This document shows, in pieces, positions 44,635 through 57,523 of a stretch of DNA of 64,000 bases. Made by a program: the position numbers and the translations under genes. Source of the DNA: Sodiomyces alkalinus F11 (taxonomy: Eukaryota; Ascomycota; Sordariomycetes; Glomerellales; Plectosphaerellaceae). The stretch is taken from NCBI RefSeq assembly GCF_003711515.1, contig NW_021167094.1:62001-126000 (forward strand), in the 5' to 3' direction. The notes under the pieces were generated by a model that worked only from the letters and a program-made list of their open reading frames with translations, searched no databases and was not told where the DNA came from. The stretch's first letter is position 1. Each line of letters opens with the position of its first letter.

Positions 44635-47600
44635 ACGACAAAAAAAAGAAAAGAAAAGAAAGGCCCGCCTTTTCCGATTTTCTTCTCAGCCCTTATCAAT
44701 TATTTATTGTTTTCACGAATAGAAAAGAAACCACCCTCCCCGTGACGAGGACGACGGTCGCCCAAGCACCCAACAGCTTTCCCAGAGTCTCCAATATCCG
44801 ATTCCCCACCGAATGCGCCTTTTTACGTCACGATTTCATGATGTCCCATAGAGCAACTGGCCCGGCACTATCCCAGCCAGGATTTTGATGACCCAGAGAT
44901 GGAGAGTTGGAGAGAGAGACACAGAGAGACAGAGAAGGATGTCTGACAGGGACAGAGAAAGAGGGAGAGGGAGAGGATGTGCGTCTACATGTTGGTGTGA
45001 GAGTGACAGGGAGGGATGAAGAGAGAGATGCGAGAAATGAGAAGAGTTGTTGGGGGGAAGGAGGGAAGAAATCCTTCGAAGCAGGCCATTGGCCATATCC
45101 ACGATTTTCACATTTGCTGCTGGCACCAAGTGTCCATGAACAACGGAAATAGTTTACCATTGGCGAATGGCGCACGAAACGGTAAAACAAAAGGGAGGCA
45201 TCTCTTGAGTTCCCAGGGGTCTCTGACTTCAGCCATGGTGCAGTTCGAGAGAATGAATGCCTCTGTCTTGAACCTTCCGAGTCAAGCAAGGGTGGCTGGA
45301 GTTCAAATTTGGAGCCCGCCGCCTCTTCCTCCCTCTCCGTGGACTTGGCAAACCCGGGCAAAGCTGGTTGGCTTCTTTTTCTTTTTTCTTTTTTTCTATT
45401 TATTTGCCACCTGGCTCCCATTGAGTTCACATGTCGGATTCAATTCAGGACTGGAGCGCTTACGACGTTTGGCTGCTGCCTCCTCCAAATACTGGCCGAT
45501 TGATTAAAGGGGTTCCGATGACACTGAGATTCAGACATTATGTGTAGCTATCTTATGTGCTGGTTCGCATCTCACTCACCCACCATTCGCCTAAGGTATT
45601 CATTCGGCTTATCTCATGGACATTCTTGGCGGAGGAAGGACCCGCGTCTCTATTGGATTTGAGCTGTTTGTGGTCGTGGCCGGGAGCGAGAAGGAAGCAA
45701 AAGCCCACAGACAGACAGGACAACCAGGGCAGGGAGGGCACTCGAGTGAACTTGTTCATACCGACCATTCCCACACGATCATTGGGATGTGTACTTACTA
45801 TCTCTATCTACCTACCTTACCATCGTGTGGCTTGGGATACCTCCTGGAGTGCTCTACCTAAGGCAGAGGATCTCCCTGTCCACTTTGCTCTTTCTTCCCC
45901 GCCGTCATGTCTTCTGGCGGTATCTCTGGTATCTCTTCTGGGTGGCGTTGTCAAACACGGCGGCGGCGCTACAGACCAAGCCTCCCCCATCAGCTATGCG
46001 CACATCGCATATCCTGTGTGCAGTCGGTCGTCCAGGGTTCAGCGTGGGGGTGGGGGGAAGGGGGAATGGGGGAAGGGGAAGAGGACCGGAGCGAAAATGG
46101 GGAGGGTGGGAGGCCGAGGAGCTGACGATGAGGGTTCTGCGCTACTTCGGCCGGGGGGGGGTAGGTGTTTTCTTTTCCCTTATCATGAAGGGACTAATTA
46201 CCAGTGTGATTTCGTTTTTCTCTTTCAACTTCATTTGCATCTCTTCGGCTCCATATCGCAAGGAAGATATGATGGATGGTAGTCATCTTCTTTGCGGTCG
46301 ACTGTTTATCAACGCCAAACGAGTCAGCCCCTTTTCTGCCCCTCCTCTTTCATCCGGCGAGTTGAAGGAAGGGCTCCTAGAGGGGCGGGTCAGGGATAGT
46401 TGTGCCAGAGATTCAGCCACTCTTCTGGGTCTTCTCACCGAGATCTTCACTGAAGCTTTAGGTCCTGGGGGGGGGCGGAGGTTCTGTCGGCACTGCGCAA
46501 TGAGCCAGGGCCTTGGCGGGAAACTACGCTGGCTCCCGGCTGGGGACTGGGAATTGGACCATCATCCATTGCGATATTGTGATATTGCGATCCTTGCCGA
46601 GGAAACCCATTCGTACGTTGTTTTTGGATTCTTCGCTTCCAAGGGTCGGTCAGAGCTACGGGGCCGGAAGACCAAGGCCCCCCGCTGAAGGCCGTGCGCT
46701 TGTTTTCCCTTTCGGACTCGACCAGTCGGGAGGGAACTTCCCTCTATCCAACCCCAACAGGGTGAGACTTTGAAGATTCTCCCCCCTTGAACACTGCAAC
46801 CCAGTAATTTCCTCTCTGAAGAACAGACCCAAAGAAGCCCGTCCGGTCGTCCCAGTCAGAGACCTACCTACCTACCTACTAGGGCATGAGCAAGCGGCAA
46901 AGAAACAGACGAGCTACATATGTATCTACCCCGTCACCTCTGTCTATCTCTTCTCATTCGCAATTTCATCACGCGGGAGACAAGACAAGGGTGTCAAGCG
47001 CACTGCACGAAGCCATGTGGATCTGAGGCCTGTCGTGGCTAAGCCCTCCTCGTCCTCTTCTTCCTCCCCCCGGTTCGCCCTTCGCATTTGCATTGCGCTT
47101 CTCGCCAAAGACACCACACAGCAGGACCGGACTGGAGAGCGCCACGCAACTTGGCAGCATCTCCGGAAGGGTCCGCTAGCACGTGCGAAGCATTAAACGC
47201 CCGCGAGAAATTTTTGCAGGCGATACTACGGTCCGGGATCATGCTTGCAACTGCTCTCCATGGCCATGGCAGATGGGCTGGACCAAAGTTGATGTATGTA
47301 TTCGCCGAGACGTCGCTGGTAGAAGTTGTTACAGTGTCCCCTGCGGCATGCGGTACACAGGCCACATTGCCCTTCTTGTTGCTTCTCATGGTTAGACGTC
47401 CGTGCTCTTTGACTCGTTTCAGTCTTGTTAGCTATTCGATCTAGTCCTCCAGGATGTTCCTGTTGTCTTCGTCTTTTAGCTCACCTTGACAGGCCTCCCT
47501 AGTGCCGTCGATCATGACTATAAAAAGAAGGAGAAGAAGAAGTCAAGTAACCCCGGGGTGGTCTTTATTGTGTCGCTTTCCACTTCTCACACCGAAACAA

Positions 47601-47693
47601 TTATCGTATATCATATGCAGCTCGGGCAGGCGGCTTACAACAGCGCTTCGGGGTTGACACTGCACCTATCCGAAGCAGTCACAATCACTCTCG

Positions 47694-47730
<37 letters not shown>

Positions 47731-50075
47731 CTTGTTTATGGCTAAGGTCATGCACCCAGAGCATTTATTTCAGCGGAGGATTAGCTGGAAGGTGGCCGTT
47801 CATAGGGGTTTCCAGTGCGGTCCGGGGAGTCCCACCTGCTTGCTCCTCAAAAAGGATCCGGTGCCGTTTCGGCAGGTGGTTTTCTGCTGTCCACGACGGC
47901 GAGGAGCGAGCGGAAGGGACTTTTGGAGTTCCAAATGCCGTATGTCATGGTGAAAGCCGGCGTTAAGCGCAATGCTGGCATGTGCGGCGGAATAATAATA
48001 AGGAAGGCCTGCGTTTCCTAATCGAGGACAGGGGATGATTGCGACGTCGAGGGTTGATTCACTAAAGATTGCGAGGACCTTGAAATCCCGTCTCTACGCA
48101 TAGCATATCATCCCGCCGCTTCATCCATGCAGTCCAGTCTGGTCTCTCTCTCTGCCTTGCATGAGCACCTGCGACTACATACATAGCCACCCGGAGTCGA
48201 CCCCGACAAACAGCGTACTCTGCCGACTGGAGTCTGCAACTGGGTCACATCCCGGGCGCTTTCCTTTTCTCTGCATCCCGCCTAGATGGCAAGCTCTCGC
48301 GAGCTGAATAAGTAAGATTTAACGAGCAGGTCAGCCCTGGCCGTGGATTGAGAAGAAGATAGCAAGGATGGCTTGACCGAGCCGCACGGTTATGCCACCA
48401 GAGTCCTCACCACGATCCGATCCGCGACAGGCGGTCAAGGCAAAAGCAGGTACAACGTATACTCCGTCCTGTTCCGGCGGGGCGTTAAATATCTCTCTAG
48501 GGACATGGCTGTTAGATCTGGGACGCACACCGGTCAATCCTTGGTTTCCATGGTTTTTGAGCCAGGTGGTGGTCAAGGGGGAAATGCACTGAGGGACACT
48601 GCCACAAGACGAAGAGAATGAGGCTAAGTTTAACGAAGTACCAAGTCACGGTTCATCTTGTCTCCCAAGTCGATGTCTTGTCTGATGATAGCTGATAATG
48701 ACTGAGCCTGTTTTCATGCTTTGAAAAACATATTCCTAGTCATTGACGTCCTACAGGCGCTTGCCCTAGATACTGTTGTCGATGGATCGAAATCCCGTGG
48801 GAGCGTACAAGAAGGGAGTCTGATATTGCCCTGCAACACTTCCAATCTGGTTAGCATTCGCCTCAGCTCCGTCCTAGGGGGGAAGTCTCTCTCTACCCTA
48901 TAGAAAGGGGAGTCACGGTACAGTTTGCGAGGCCGCTTCACTTTCGCAATAGAAACTGAAGTATGTGACGTTGAACTTCCGGAAACGGACAAGGTAGTTA
49001 GCTGTCCCATTTAACTATCCTATCCGTACAACGATGCCACAACCGCTGCCCCTCCTCTCGTTCTACCCGAGCGGCAAAAGCGCCGTCACACAAAGAAGAA
49101 AACCATTAACACGAGGCATGGTCGCAACACAAGCTGTTCCAAATCCCGGCCTGGACACCGGCACCAGCCATCCTGAGCCTTGTACCAACCAAATCCTCCC
49201 TCTTTCTACCCCTCCCCCTCCCCCCCCCCGCCCGCAGCACGCACCACGCCGTTCTTCCCACCACGCCGTGTTCTCCCCCTCACTTAGGCCCAACCGAGAT
49301 CATCCGAACTTGTAGAAGCATCACAGGCCAGGCCAAATCGTGAAAGAGAACTTGCCAATGCGCCGTGCCAGGGGGATTCGCCCCTCGTTTCACCGCAGGC
49401 CCTGATTGTTCTGTTACATTCGAATCGGTGTCTCGAGGCCAGGTCTAAGCCCAGTCCGATGTCTTACGAAACAAGCCGGCTCGCTAACGACTCTTTAAAA
49501 CTCAAGTCTTCCCCATGGTTGCAGCATGTGTGCTCTGTGGCAAGCGCCCCAATCTGTCGTGTCGGTCGCCATGCGACAGGGATGGAGCTGAGCAGTTCAG
49601 TAGAAGGGATCACGGCAAGATGCAAGTAACCATGAAGACACGAGGAGGCATGGTATGGGAATAGTCGTATCTTTTCGGTCAAATAAGGCCGCAGCCCATG
49701 CGTACGGCAGAGGTTGAAGGGACACAAGCAAAAAGCCGCATTTCGTCTCTGCCCTCGTTCGGGGGAGAATGTACGTACCCAGACGCCCTAGGTGAGAATC
49801 CAATCCAATTCAAGAAAAAAAAAGAAAAAAAAGGGAAAAAAAGGCCTTCCCAAAGCTACCGTCCATTCGAGCTTGCTGTGTGAGAGATCCATACACGTCT
49901 TCCCCACCAGGTCTGAGAATATTGACGTTAAAAAAAATGCCCCCGTACAGACATAGGGAAAGAAAAAAGAAACTGGAGACCCAACATCGTGAGCCAGTCG
50001 TCATGTGTGACATAGGTACAGCATAGATCGTGGTGATTGTGGAGAGGGCTGATGCGCTGCTCCAAAATGTCCCGT
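44635..50075. other. 5.4-kb gene-poor spacer
   Basis: No supportable gene. The left part holds the Ras-2-like 3'-UTR and a GA-rich block at about 44898-45055 (GAGAGAGACACAGAGAGACAG), the reverse-complement type of the CT-rich leader. Other structure: ACCTACCTACCTACCTA at 46861-46878, an A homopolymer of 31 at 47698-47728, and a C run at 49219-49228. The right end should hold the 3'-UTR of the Opy2-like gene. Open frames such as 45789-46688 (299 codons) have no domain and poor codon structure. Confidence 0.6.
47698..47728 (+). repeat. A homopolymer, 31 nt
   Basis: An uninterrupted run of 31 adenines follows CTCTCGCAGC and precedes CCCTTGTTTATGG. It could be slippage-expanded or the tail of an old retroposed transcript, but I see no flanking duplication and no recognisable body upstream. 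Confidence 0.9.
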
Positions 50076-51488
50076 CTAGTCTCGTGTCGCATGCTCGTCG
50101 TCGAAGGGACTGGCGCCGCGCTCTTGCGTGCTGTGACGCTTCGATCTCCTGTCTGGACCAGAAGCAGCTCGTCTCGTGGCTTCCTCAATGACAGCGCTAA
50201 GGCTCGTGGTGCTCTTGTTGGCGCCCGGAGATGAAGGTGGATCGGAGAAGGGCCCTTGGTCAGCAGCCGGACTCTCGCCAACGACGGTGGTGGAGTTAGA
50301 GTCCCGGATGTTTGTCGAGGTCGTTGTCGTCGAAGTCGTCCCTGGACTACGGGGCATAGATCCTACCAGCTCGGGTCTCGTGCCGACGCTGACCTGCTTC
50401 ACCTGATTACCGCTGCCGAGTCGAACGACCTGTGCACGAGCCGGCGTGGCCGTTGCGGTGCTGGCATTGTTCAGGAACGTAGAGCCCACGCTGAATGTGC
50501 TGTCCCGTGGCCCTGCTCCCTCATACTTCTCAAAGTCGATGCTGGGGACAGGCGGTGTGCTTGCGCCGCTGCCGGTGGAACCACCGATAGACTTCACGCT
50601 GACCATGGCCGCCTTGGCTCTCATACCGGTCTGTGCCGGAGCCACCACGACGGCATTCTTGCCATAGATGGTGGACGCAATGCTGGGCGCAATGCTGGAG
50701 CGGTGAGCGTACGAGCCGCGGGCGTAGGATTGGCGATCGCTGTCTTGGGACAAGCCCGAGTACGTCGAATTGCGTAGGTCGCCGGGCATGAAGAAGTGTT
50801 GATCCTCGTAGCTAGGGCTGTTGGCGGCAGAGTTGGCAGCATGCATGGGGATGGGCGGAACAGGCGGAACGAGGACGTTGGGTGATGTTGGGGTAGCTCG
50901 GTTGGTGACGCCCGGGATATAGGCGATCTGAATGATATTCGAGGCGCGGGTGAGGACCGTGGACGCAATCGAGTGAACGGTATGAACAGAAGTGCGGTGG
51001 TCACGCCGAGGATTATGGTCCTTTTCCACGCCCGTGCCCTCGTCCGACATGCTACCGTACGGTTCTTGATCGAGCTGTCGTCGCTTGGGTTTGACGCAGA
51101 ACTTCCATACCAGGAAGGAGAGGACGGCAATGACGACAACACCACCCACTACACCGCCGGCTATGGCGCCCGTGTTCGGACCGCCTTCGTTGCTTCTTGA
51201 CTCTCCGTTGGGCGCGGTATCGTCCTCGATGCATATCGCCCTGGCGCATTGGTTACATGACGGGATGGTCAAGGAGCAAACCTCGCCTGAGGGACAACGC
51301 GGGCAGGAGGGTGATCTGACATTTGCGCAGTCGACACATCCTTCCTGTCTAGAGAAGAGGAGGGCTGTAGACAGTGCCTGTTAGCACAGAGGCCTTCGAG
51401 ACGGGCGTCCGAATAAGGGGGTTGCGTACATACCGCCATTCAATTCCTCCACTGATCGAAAGTGGAGGTTGGGATCGAATTTGACCAT
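50076..51488 (-). CDS. OPY2: Opy2-type single-pass membrane anchor of osmosensing/MAPK signalling
   Basis: Opy2 holds the Ste50-Ste11 module at the plasma membrane in the HOG and related MAPK pathways. Proposed exons: 51488-51434 and 51364-50076, 447 residues. The 69-nt intron has GTATGT, a perfect CTAAC branch site and CTACAG. The short ectodomain has eight Cys (about 28, 31, 39, 42, 48, 55, 58, 63) in the Opy2 pattern CVDC...CPRCPSGEVC...CNQCARAIC. A Gly-rich membrane segment (about 84-106, GAIAGGVVGGVVVIAVLSFL) is followed by basic CVKPKRR. The long cytosolic tail is Ser/Thr-rich with TSPNVLVPPVPPIP-type proline motifs. Starting at the internal ATG 51272 would lose half of the Cys domain, so the spliced model is preferred. 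Exon 1 is less certain than the rest. Confidence 0.83.
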
Positions 51489-53034
51489 AGCCACCCACAA
51501 TAGAGCCGACGCGACTCCTCCAGGAAATGCGGTAGAATCAATGAAACGATTGACGGCCGAAGAAGATGTCGACGCACGAGAATCTCGCTTTCAGTGCGCG
51601 ATGGAGAAGAGAACTAGACAATTGTATAGACGATTGTATAGGGGGATGTGTATCAAGTTTTGCATCCACAGGATGGTAAATATGAAGAAATAGCGGATAG
51701 GATATACGTTGGTGAAATGGATATCTGACGACTGAATGGATACGGGTGGAATGAGTGACGAAGTCGAGGGATATCCGGAACGTGGCGGAGAGGAAGAGAA
51801 GGACGGAGAGGGAGGGATAAGCTATTTAGAAACGAGTGGATTGTGAGGCTAGCTCGAGAAGAGAAGCGCCAACTATGCGGCAACGAAGGAGAAGGACATC
51901 AAGGGCGATGGACGAAGATAGATTGTCGGCCTTTGCGATAATTGAAAATGGAAAGATCGAAGTCGATTGTGTTGGTTCGTCGGATGGCTGGCCCTGGGTA
52001 ATGATGGGCTCCTGATTGATGTGCAGAAGCAAAGGCGGTCGCCTAACAGTCAGTCAACAAGTCAGTGAAGAAAACGAGAGACAATGGGGTCAGAGCGGTC
52101 CTAGGCAGGGTGCGGGTCTTTCCAAGGAGGACAAGGACGAGACGGGGAAGGGAATGGCAAAAGGAGGGGAGGGGGAGAGCACCAACAGTGAAGTTGCGAG
52201 GCCACGTACGAAGTACCTCCAGTGTATCCGTGTACTTACCCATTTCCTCCGTACCAGGGAACCAACGGTCCCAGTAGGGGGTACTTCGGTATTAGTTCCC
52301 CTATTAAGGTACCTTGGTATCTATCCTCCAAAAGAGACGGGCAACCGCTCAAGCTTGACATTACTTCGTATGTCCCTTTCAGGCCCGCCAAAGGTATCAG
52401 TACACATTGGCGATGCATAGGGGGAACACAAGGAACTTCAATCATTGGCTGACGGCGTTTACAGAGGCGAGGAAAAGCGGGACTGATTACCGCGAAGCAA
52501 AGTTGAGGCACTTAGCAGGTACATTGTTCAATGAGTTGCCGTATTGGGAAGTGTTGACCCAAAACGCCGATAACTAATAAAACGGCCCGGTGTAAACTTG
52601 TCAGGGCAGACAGTTGATTGGCTGACTAGTCGACTTTCTCGTTTCGCCTTGAGAACATGCGCCCATGTGTCGCACAGGCCTCCCACAAGCACAAGGGCTG
52701 CTACGGAGACGGAACAACTAAGATGCCGGTTGATCGGCAGGTTGGGAAGGGTTCGGGACCCATTTTCCCTCTCAATCAGTTCACAAGCTCCAGTTGAATC
52801 AACAGATGTACGACTGTTTTGCCCTGTTTATTAATCATATCAACCGTTTTACGCCTTCAACGCTGGCTTGTGAATTAAGAGTCTCATTTGTCTTTATCTA
52901 ATACTGTTTTTTCCTTATACCTACCGATTAAGGCCATCTCTCCTAATCAAGCCGCTACAACGATCCATTTGACCGATTGAACCCTCTACAACTCGGAACA
53001 ACCGACTACACGATCAATTCCACCGTTTGGTGAG
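51489..53034. other. Spacer between the Opy2-like gene and the copia relic
   Basis: These 1.5 kb should contain the Opy2-like promoter and leader (GA-rich at 51780-51820). The motif GTACGAAGTACC occurs at 52206-52217 and AAGGTACCTT at 52307-52316. From about 52550 onward the sequence may belong to the left side of the copia relic, but I found no matching LTR on the other side. No gene is supported. Confidence 0.5.
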
Positions 53035-54158
53035 ATGCCTGAGTATCCCACCGTAATCTACACCACCCACGAGGACTGGGAGCTCTGGCGCGATGAGTAC
53101 GCAGTGCTAGCCAAGAGACACGGAGTTTGGCAATATTTACGACCTGATAATCCCCGCGATGCGCCTGCATTAGACCCCTTTCCTTGGCCTGACTTGGACG
53201 ATTACGATGTCCTCAATCACTGGAACGGGCAGGCGAGTGATCTGACAGCTTCCGGGAGAGCCGCCTACCAATTCGACTTTCGACTTTGGGAAGAATATGA
53301 AGAAAATGAACGGTATTATGATGAATACCAAGATGGGATACGTCCAGTCAACCTTTGGCTGGTAATGTCTCTCGCGCCGAACAACCATCGGCTCCTATTG
53401 GATGGGGGCCTCCGCGGGAGATTTATGAAGCTGTTCGATCTGATGCCGCCCCCTTCCTCCCCTACCGCAAGCAGCGCTCCCTCGAGAACTACGAACAGCA
53501 CAGAAGACATGTTCCGAATAACCTCATAGAGCTCGACGAGTGGCTTGACGAGTGGCAACGGCTGGTATTTAAATGCCACCAGGTGGAGGTGGGGGAGGTA
53601 CGGGAGGCCTGCGTGTGGGTGAAGGATTTCTTCGACTGCCTCCGGCCGATTGCCGGAGTTTGGGCGGATATAACGGAGGAGCGCGTTGATGTCAACACAG
53701 TGACCCCGGCCTTGCTAGTAGCGAAAGCGAAGATATACATCCAAAACAGACGCAGCGCGCAGCAGCCGCGCGGCCGCCTTCCCGGTCCCAATCTCGGCGA
53801 GGGCATCGAGGAGGAGCCGGTCGCCGGAGGCCGAAGACGGGGTAGAAAAAGAGGAGGGCGCAGCAGCCGGAAGGCTAAGAAGGATGCCAATCCTGATGGA
53901 AGGCAACCTGCCAACTGTACCCAATCGAAGAGAAGGCTATCCTACGACCGCACAGAAAAGTGCCGCGTGTGTTGCAGACCACGTCACGATATTGAAGACT
54001 GCTGGTACTTATTTCCTAAGCAGGCTGTTCCAGGGTGGGCTCCTCGAGGCCCCATGGGAAGGCTGATCAAGCGGATACTTCGGTCAGACACAGCATTGAA
54101 GGCTGATGTGGAGGAGATAAGAGCCAGGAAGAAGCAGAGGGGCGGCGGTCTATCTTGA
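53035..54158 (+). pseudogene. Copia-type gag relic with a frameshift, not RIP-mutated
   Basis: Two overlapping frames make one gag. Frame A runs 53035-53529; its first 120 or so residues are gag-like (HEDWELWRDEYAVLAKRHG, WQYLRPDNP, APNNHRLLLDGG). Frame B, open to 54158, continues from about 53420 (PREIYEAVRSDAAPF, ELDEWLDEWQRLV, then a basic linker). It ends with the zinc knuckle CRVCCRPRHDIEDCW and the copia-typical LFPKQ. The join lies around 53400-53425, so a small indel broke the gene. CA/TG content is normal, in contrast to 892-23109. No pol follows, only a short RNase H tail. A host-adopted gag is conceivable, but the frameshift argues against it. Confidence 0.75.
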
Positions 54159-54189
54159 GGAGATTATGCGATAATAATCAAAATCTAAT

Positions 54190-54340
54190 TAGTCAACGCC
54201 GAGATCGCCACGTTGAACACCCGGCTGCGGCACGTGGTTTCGGGAGGCACGGCAGCAGGGGATGATTGAGGTCGATTACGTTGCGAGCGCGGAAATGGTG
54301 GCCGACGGAATAACGAAGGCGTTAACGCGCGAGATATTCA
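54190..54340 (+). pseudogene. C-terminal tail of a copia RNase H, remnant
   Basis: This reads AEIATLNTRLRHV, then after a one-base shift a second block at 54261-54340 with IEVDYVASAEMVADGITKAL. The latter is the well-known end of copia RNase H, where the family has a 'DGLTKAL' motif. It lies 32 bp after the gag stop, so protease, integrase, RT and most of RNase H have been lost by an internal deletion. Confidence 0.75.
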
Positions 54341-57300
54341 TCCGCGTTCAGAGCCCAGGTACGTACTTCAAAAGAGCATCAGCGGAAGGAAGCATCTTCA
54401 TTTTGCCGACAGACCCAGAAGAACCCTGTAGTTCAACACCTCCATGATTACGCTCTATGTGAAATCCTACCTCGTCTCACACCACTCAGGGCGTGGAGGC
54501 GGTCATCATGCACACATCAAACCTCTAAACAATTGGAAAATGAGGCGAGAACTTGCCTAATCCCCCACTTCCTGCCAACTGTTAGGGTTTGTGAGCGGTT
54601 TACCTACCTGGAGGCGTTCTTCGACCGTTCCGTAGGTTCCGCTCGTCGATCAACCCCACGACGAAGCGGCCCCGGTGTCAGAGACAGCGCCGTTATCAGT
54701 ATTCTCTCGAGTCGACGTCAATGCCGGTAGGAATAGCTTGGACTTGCTGGCGTCACGTCGTTCACTACACTTATCAGACGGACGATCCATATGTTTGCGG
54801 CCTTGGTCCTGGTCGACTTCCACGACACTGCTATGCCGGGATCTTGGCCTGCAGATTCTTGACGGCATACCTTCCATGGAGACTCTGGATTCGGCCTCAG
54901 GCAATGATATTCCTCTCACCTGTGAAGAATACTCGGTGATTCTCATCTTAGCAGTTTATCGTGGCTTCAGGTCGACGGGAAAGCCAGGCATGTCCTCTAA
55001 CGTAACAATAAACGGCACGTAGACATCAATTCGTTCTCGCCCGGATGCTTGTAGGACAGCAAACTATGCTATGTACCTATCCGCCATTGTCTTCGACGAT
55101 TTTTGAGCCCTTCACAGCGTTAGTCCGGGGAACTTCGTCCACATTCCCAAGCCTTCCTATTTCGCACCTCCCCCTTTAATCCCGAGTATTTTGTTAGTAC
55201 GAAGTAGTACCAGTCTATTTTGGACATCAGTGCCGGCTCCCTTCATATCCCGGGCCCATATTTAGGTACCTTAGCCTTGGCAAGTTCTGTTGGTACCTTA
55301 GTGTCCAGAACCTCTGTCGACTTCTGCACGTCCATCGTAATTCTCTCGCAATTTCATATAATATTAGGCAGGTGACGAACATCCACGGAGTAAAGGACAA
55401 GACGTTCATAACTCAGGTCGATTGCTGCTTTCCCTACCAAGAACCTTTGCGTAAGTAATAAACGCAACTATGGGGGCAAGTTTGTATACGCGGTCCTGCA
55501 GTGATCATTGCGGCTTCAACATGAAATACCAAATCTACAAAAGGTTTCTGGTATCTTCCCAGTGAAGCTTCTCCTGAGCGCGCACATCTGTCTCGGGGTG
55601 CGCGGCACTGATCTAAAGTTCTTTCATACGTCGATACCGCATCTTGAAGACACGCCTGGCTTGCAGGTGATGTTCCTGGCATTGTCAGTTTGGCTATTTC
55701 AAGGCCTCATTGTAAGACAGGGTGAAACCGGCCCTATCTATGGCCGATTTGTCTTTGATCGTCGATATGCTCTGCGTTGAGCGACGGTCTGGTGGCAGCA
55801 TGTTCATCATATCTCTAATAGAGAAATGCAGATGGGTTAGACATCCCAAAGTCTTGAAACAAGGTGAGCGCCGGTCGTGCAGTCTCGAGACATACAACTT
55901 GAAGTGCAAGATTGCTCCACGATGTATGTAGGCTTACACGGAAAGTTCGACTCCAGTTGGATATATATCTACTCAGTAAGGACAAGACACAGAATCTACC
56001 TTACTCGGTGGCTAAGATGTTGGAGGGTTTGATTCTAATTTTTGGACTTTTCTACTTTTCATATATTTCTTTTCCCTTCTTTGTTGTGCCTCGGAAGGTG
56101 AAGGAATTGTTTCACTTGCCCAGAGGAGCCAATCCTTGACTTTGGTCCTAGGGTAATTTTACATATGCAAAACTCGTATCCGTGACTCAGCCGACCTATT
56201 CCCTGAAACGCTTCTCCGAAGTACGTACCTGGTGTTTGGAAAGACCGTACGTGACTTTGAAACCGATAATTCCAAGTACGTTTATCATCAAGTCGGTTCC
56301 AAGTCGGACAAACTGTCACATCTAGAAGCTCCCAAAAGGATGTCAGCTTACATTACACTGCAAGAAATGGATGTGGCGTAGTTCTACGCCTTTGTTCTCC
56401 AATTTGGGATTCTCAATGCCCCTCCACCCTCCACTCCATCTTTGGTGGCATTCATCAACAGCATCAGCCCGGCACATCCATTATTCTAGCTTCTTAACAT
56501 TTTTGATGGGATATGTAATATGCCATATGCTGCCGTGCTAGGACCACAAGTAACAGGGGAATACGTGTTTTCTTTCGGCTGTCGTGGTAGGAACTAGGAG
56601 GTAGGTACCTTATGTCAGAGTACACGCAGGTACGGGTACTAAGTACTTACTCCTCCCTCAACCAAACTCTAAGGTACCTAGCTCTACTGCTGGTCGGCAT
56701 TTCTTGCCCCTGGATGGAACAAGTTCTCCACTTTAGACCTCCTCTAACAATGTACCCCATACCATGTGTAGGTCTAGCTCAGGCGTTGTGCTAATGATAG
56801 ATACAACCTGGCGAAGTACGAATAAGGTACCTTAGGTATGGATACCTTATACTGATGGGGATGGAAATTTTTACGTTGAATGGTCCAGCTATTCAGGTAG
56901 TACGTTGCTAAGCCACAGGAACCGGCGCAGCGTCCAGCGGGCTCCTGCGTTGTCGTTGGCTACCTTACACTAGTGTCAACATGGTGGTGTGTGCGTGCAT
57001 GTCTCCATTTCCCTCCCAAAGCCAGCTGCATGCCCCCCTTCCTGGTAAGATCCCCTGTCCAGGTTTTTTTCCTTTGCCAACCGATGGCGTCGTCCCAAGG
57101 CGTTTACGCAAGGCCTCCTTCTTTCCTTCCCATCCAACCCCTTAATTCCGACCTCCAGAAACCAAGTCAACCCTGAAATCTTCATATTATTCTTCCTACC
57201 CCATCCATTCGCTTCATCACTCATCACTCGCTTCTACTGGGCCTGCTGCCAACGAACACCCGATTTGCGTTTCAGCCGGTACTGTCTCTTAGACGATCTG

Positions 57301-57523
57301 TGATTCCCTGGGGGTTTTCGCGTGAGGTTGTCTGGAACGAACACGACAACCCACCATATTCTCCTCACTGCCTTCTCTGATCATCAACACTGACGGCGAG
57401 AAGAGGCAATCAGCATCGAGCCCATTTTTCGAAGCCTGACTGCCTTCTTTTTCTTGGCCGTACCTAGCATTGACGCGAACCATCTTTGGAGCTACTTCCT
57501 CTTCCTCTTGAACAGAAGCAATC
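54341..57523. other. 3.2-kb spacer with the chitin synthase promoter and leader
   Basis: No gene can be supported. The left end should contain the lost right end of the copia relic; no LTR was recognised. GTACGAAGTAGTACC at 55199-55213 and several GGTACCTTA motifs (55265, 55292, 56604, 56827) are present. The stretch from about 57020 to 57523 is pyrimidine-rich and is probably promoter and leader of the chitin synthase. Confidence 0.55.

Noticed and set aside
45789..46688. 299-codon open frame in the spacer after the Ras-2-like gene
   Set aside because: No recognisable domain; irregular composition with G runs; competing frames of similar quality overlap it.
30754..50075. tRNA, 5S rRNA or spliceosomal RNA genes in the spacers
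   Set aside because: I looked for B-box-like GGTTCGA/GGTTCAA sites on both strands and found none with a matching acceptor stem; a scan with a covariance model could overrule this.
54448..57200. Right LTR of the copia relic
   Set aside because: I compared it by eye with 52550-53034 and found no repeated segment; termini of this relic remain unknown.
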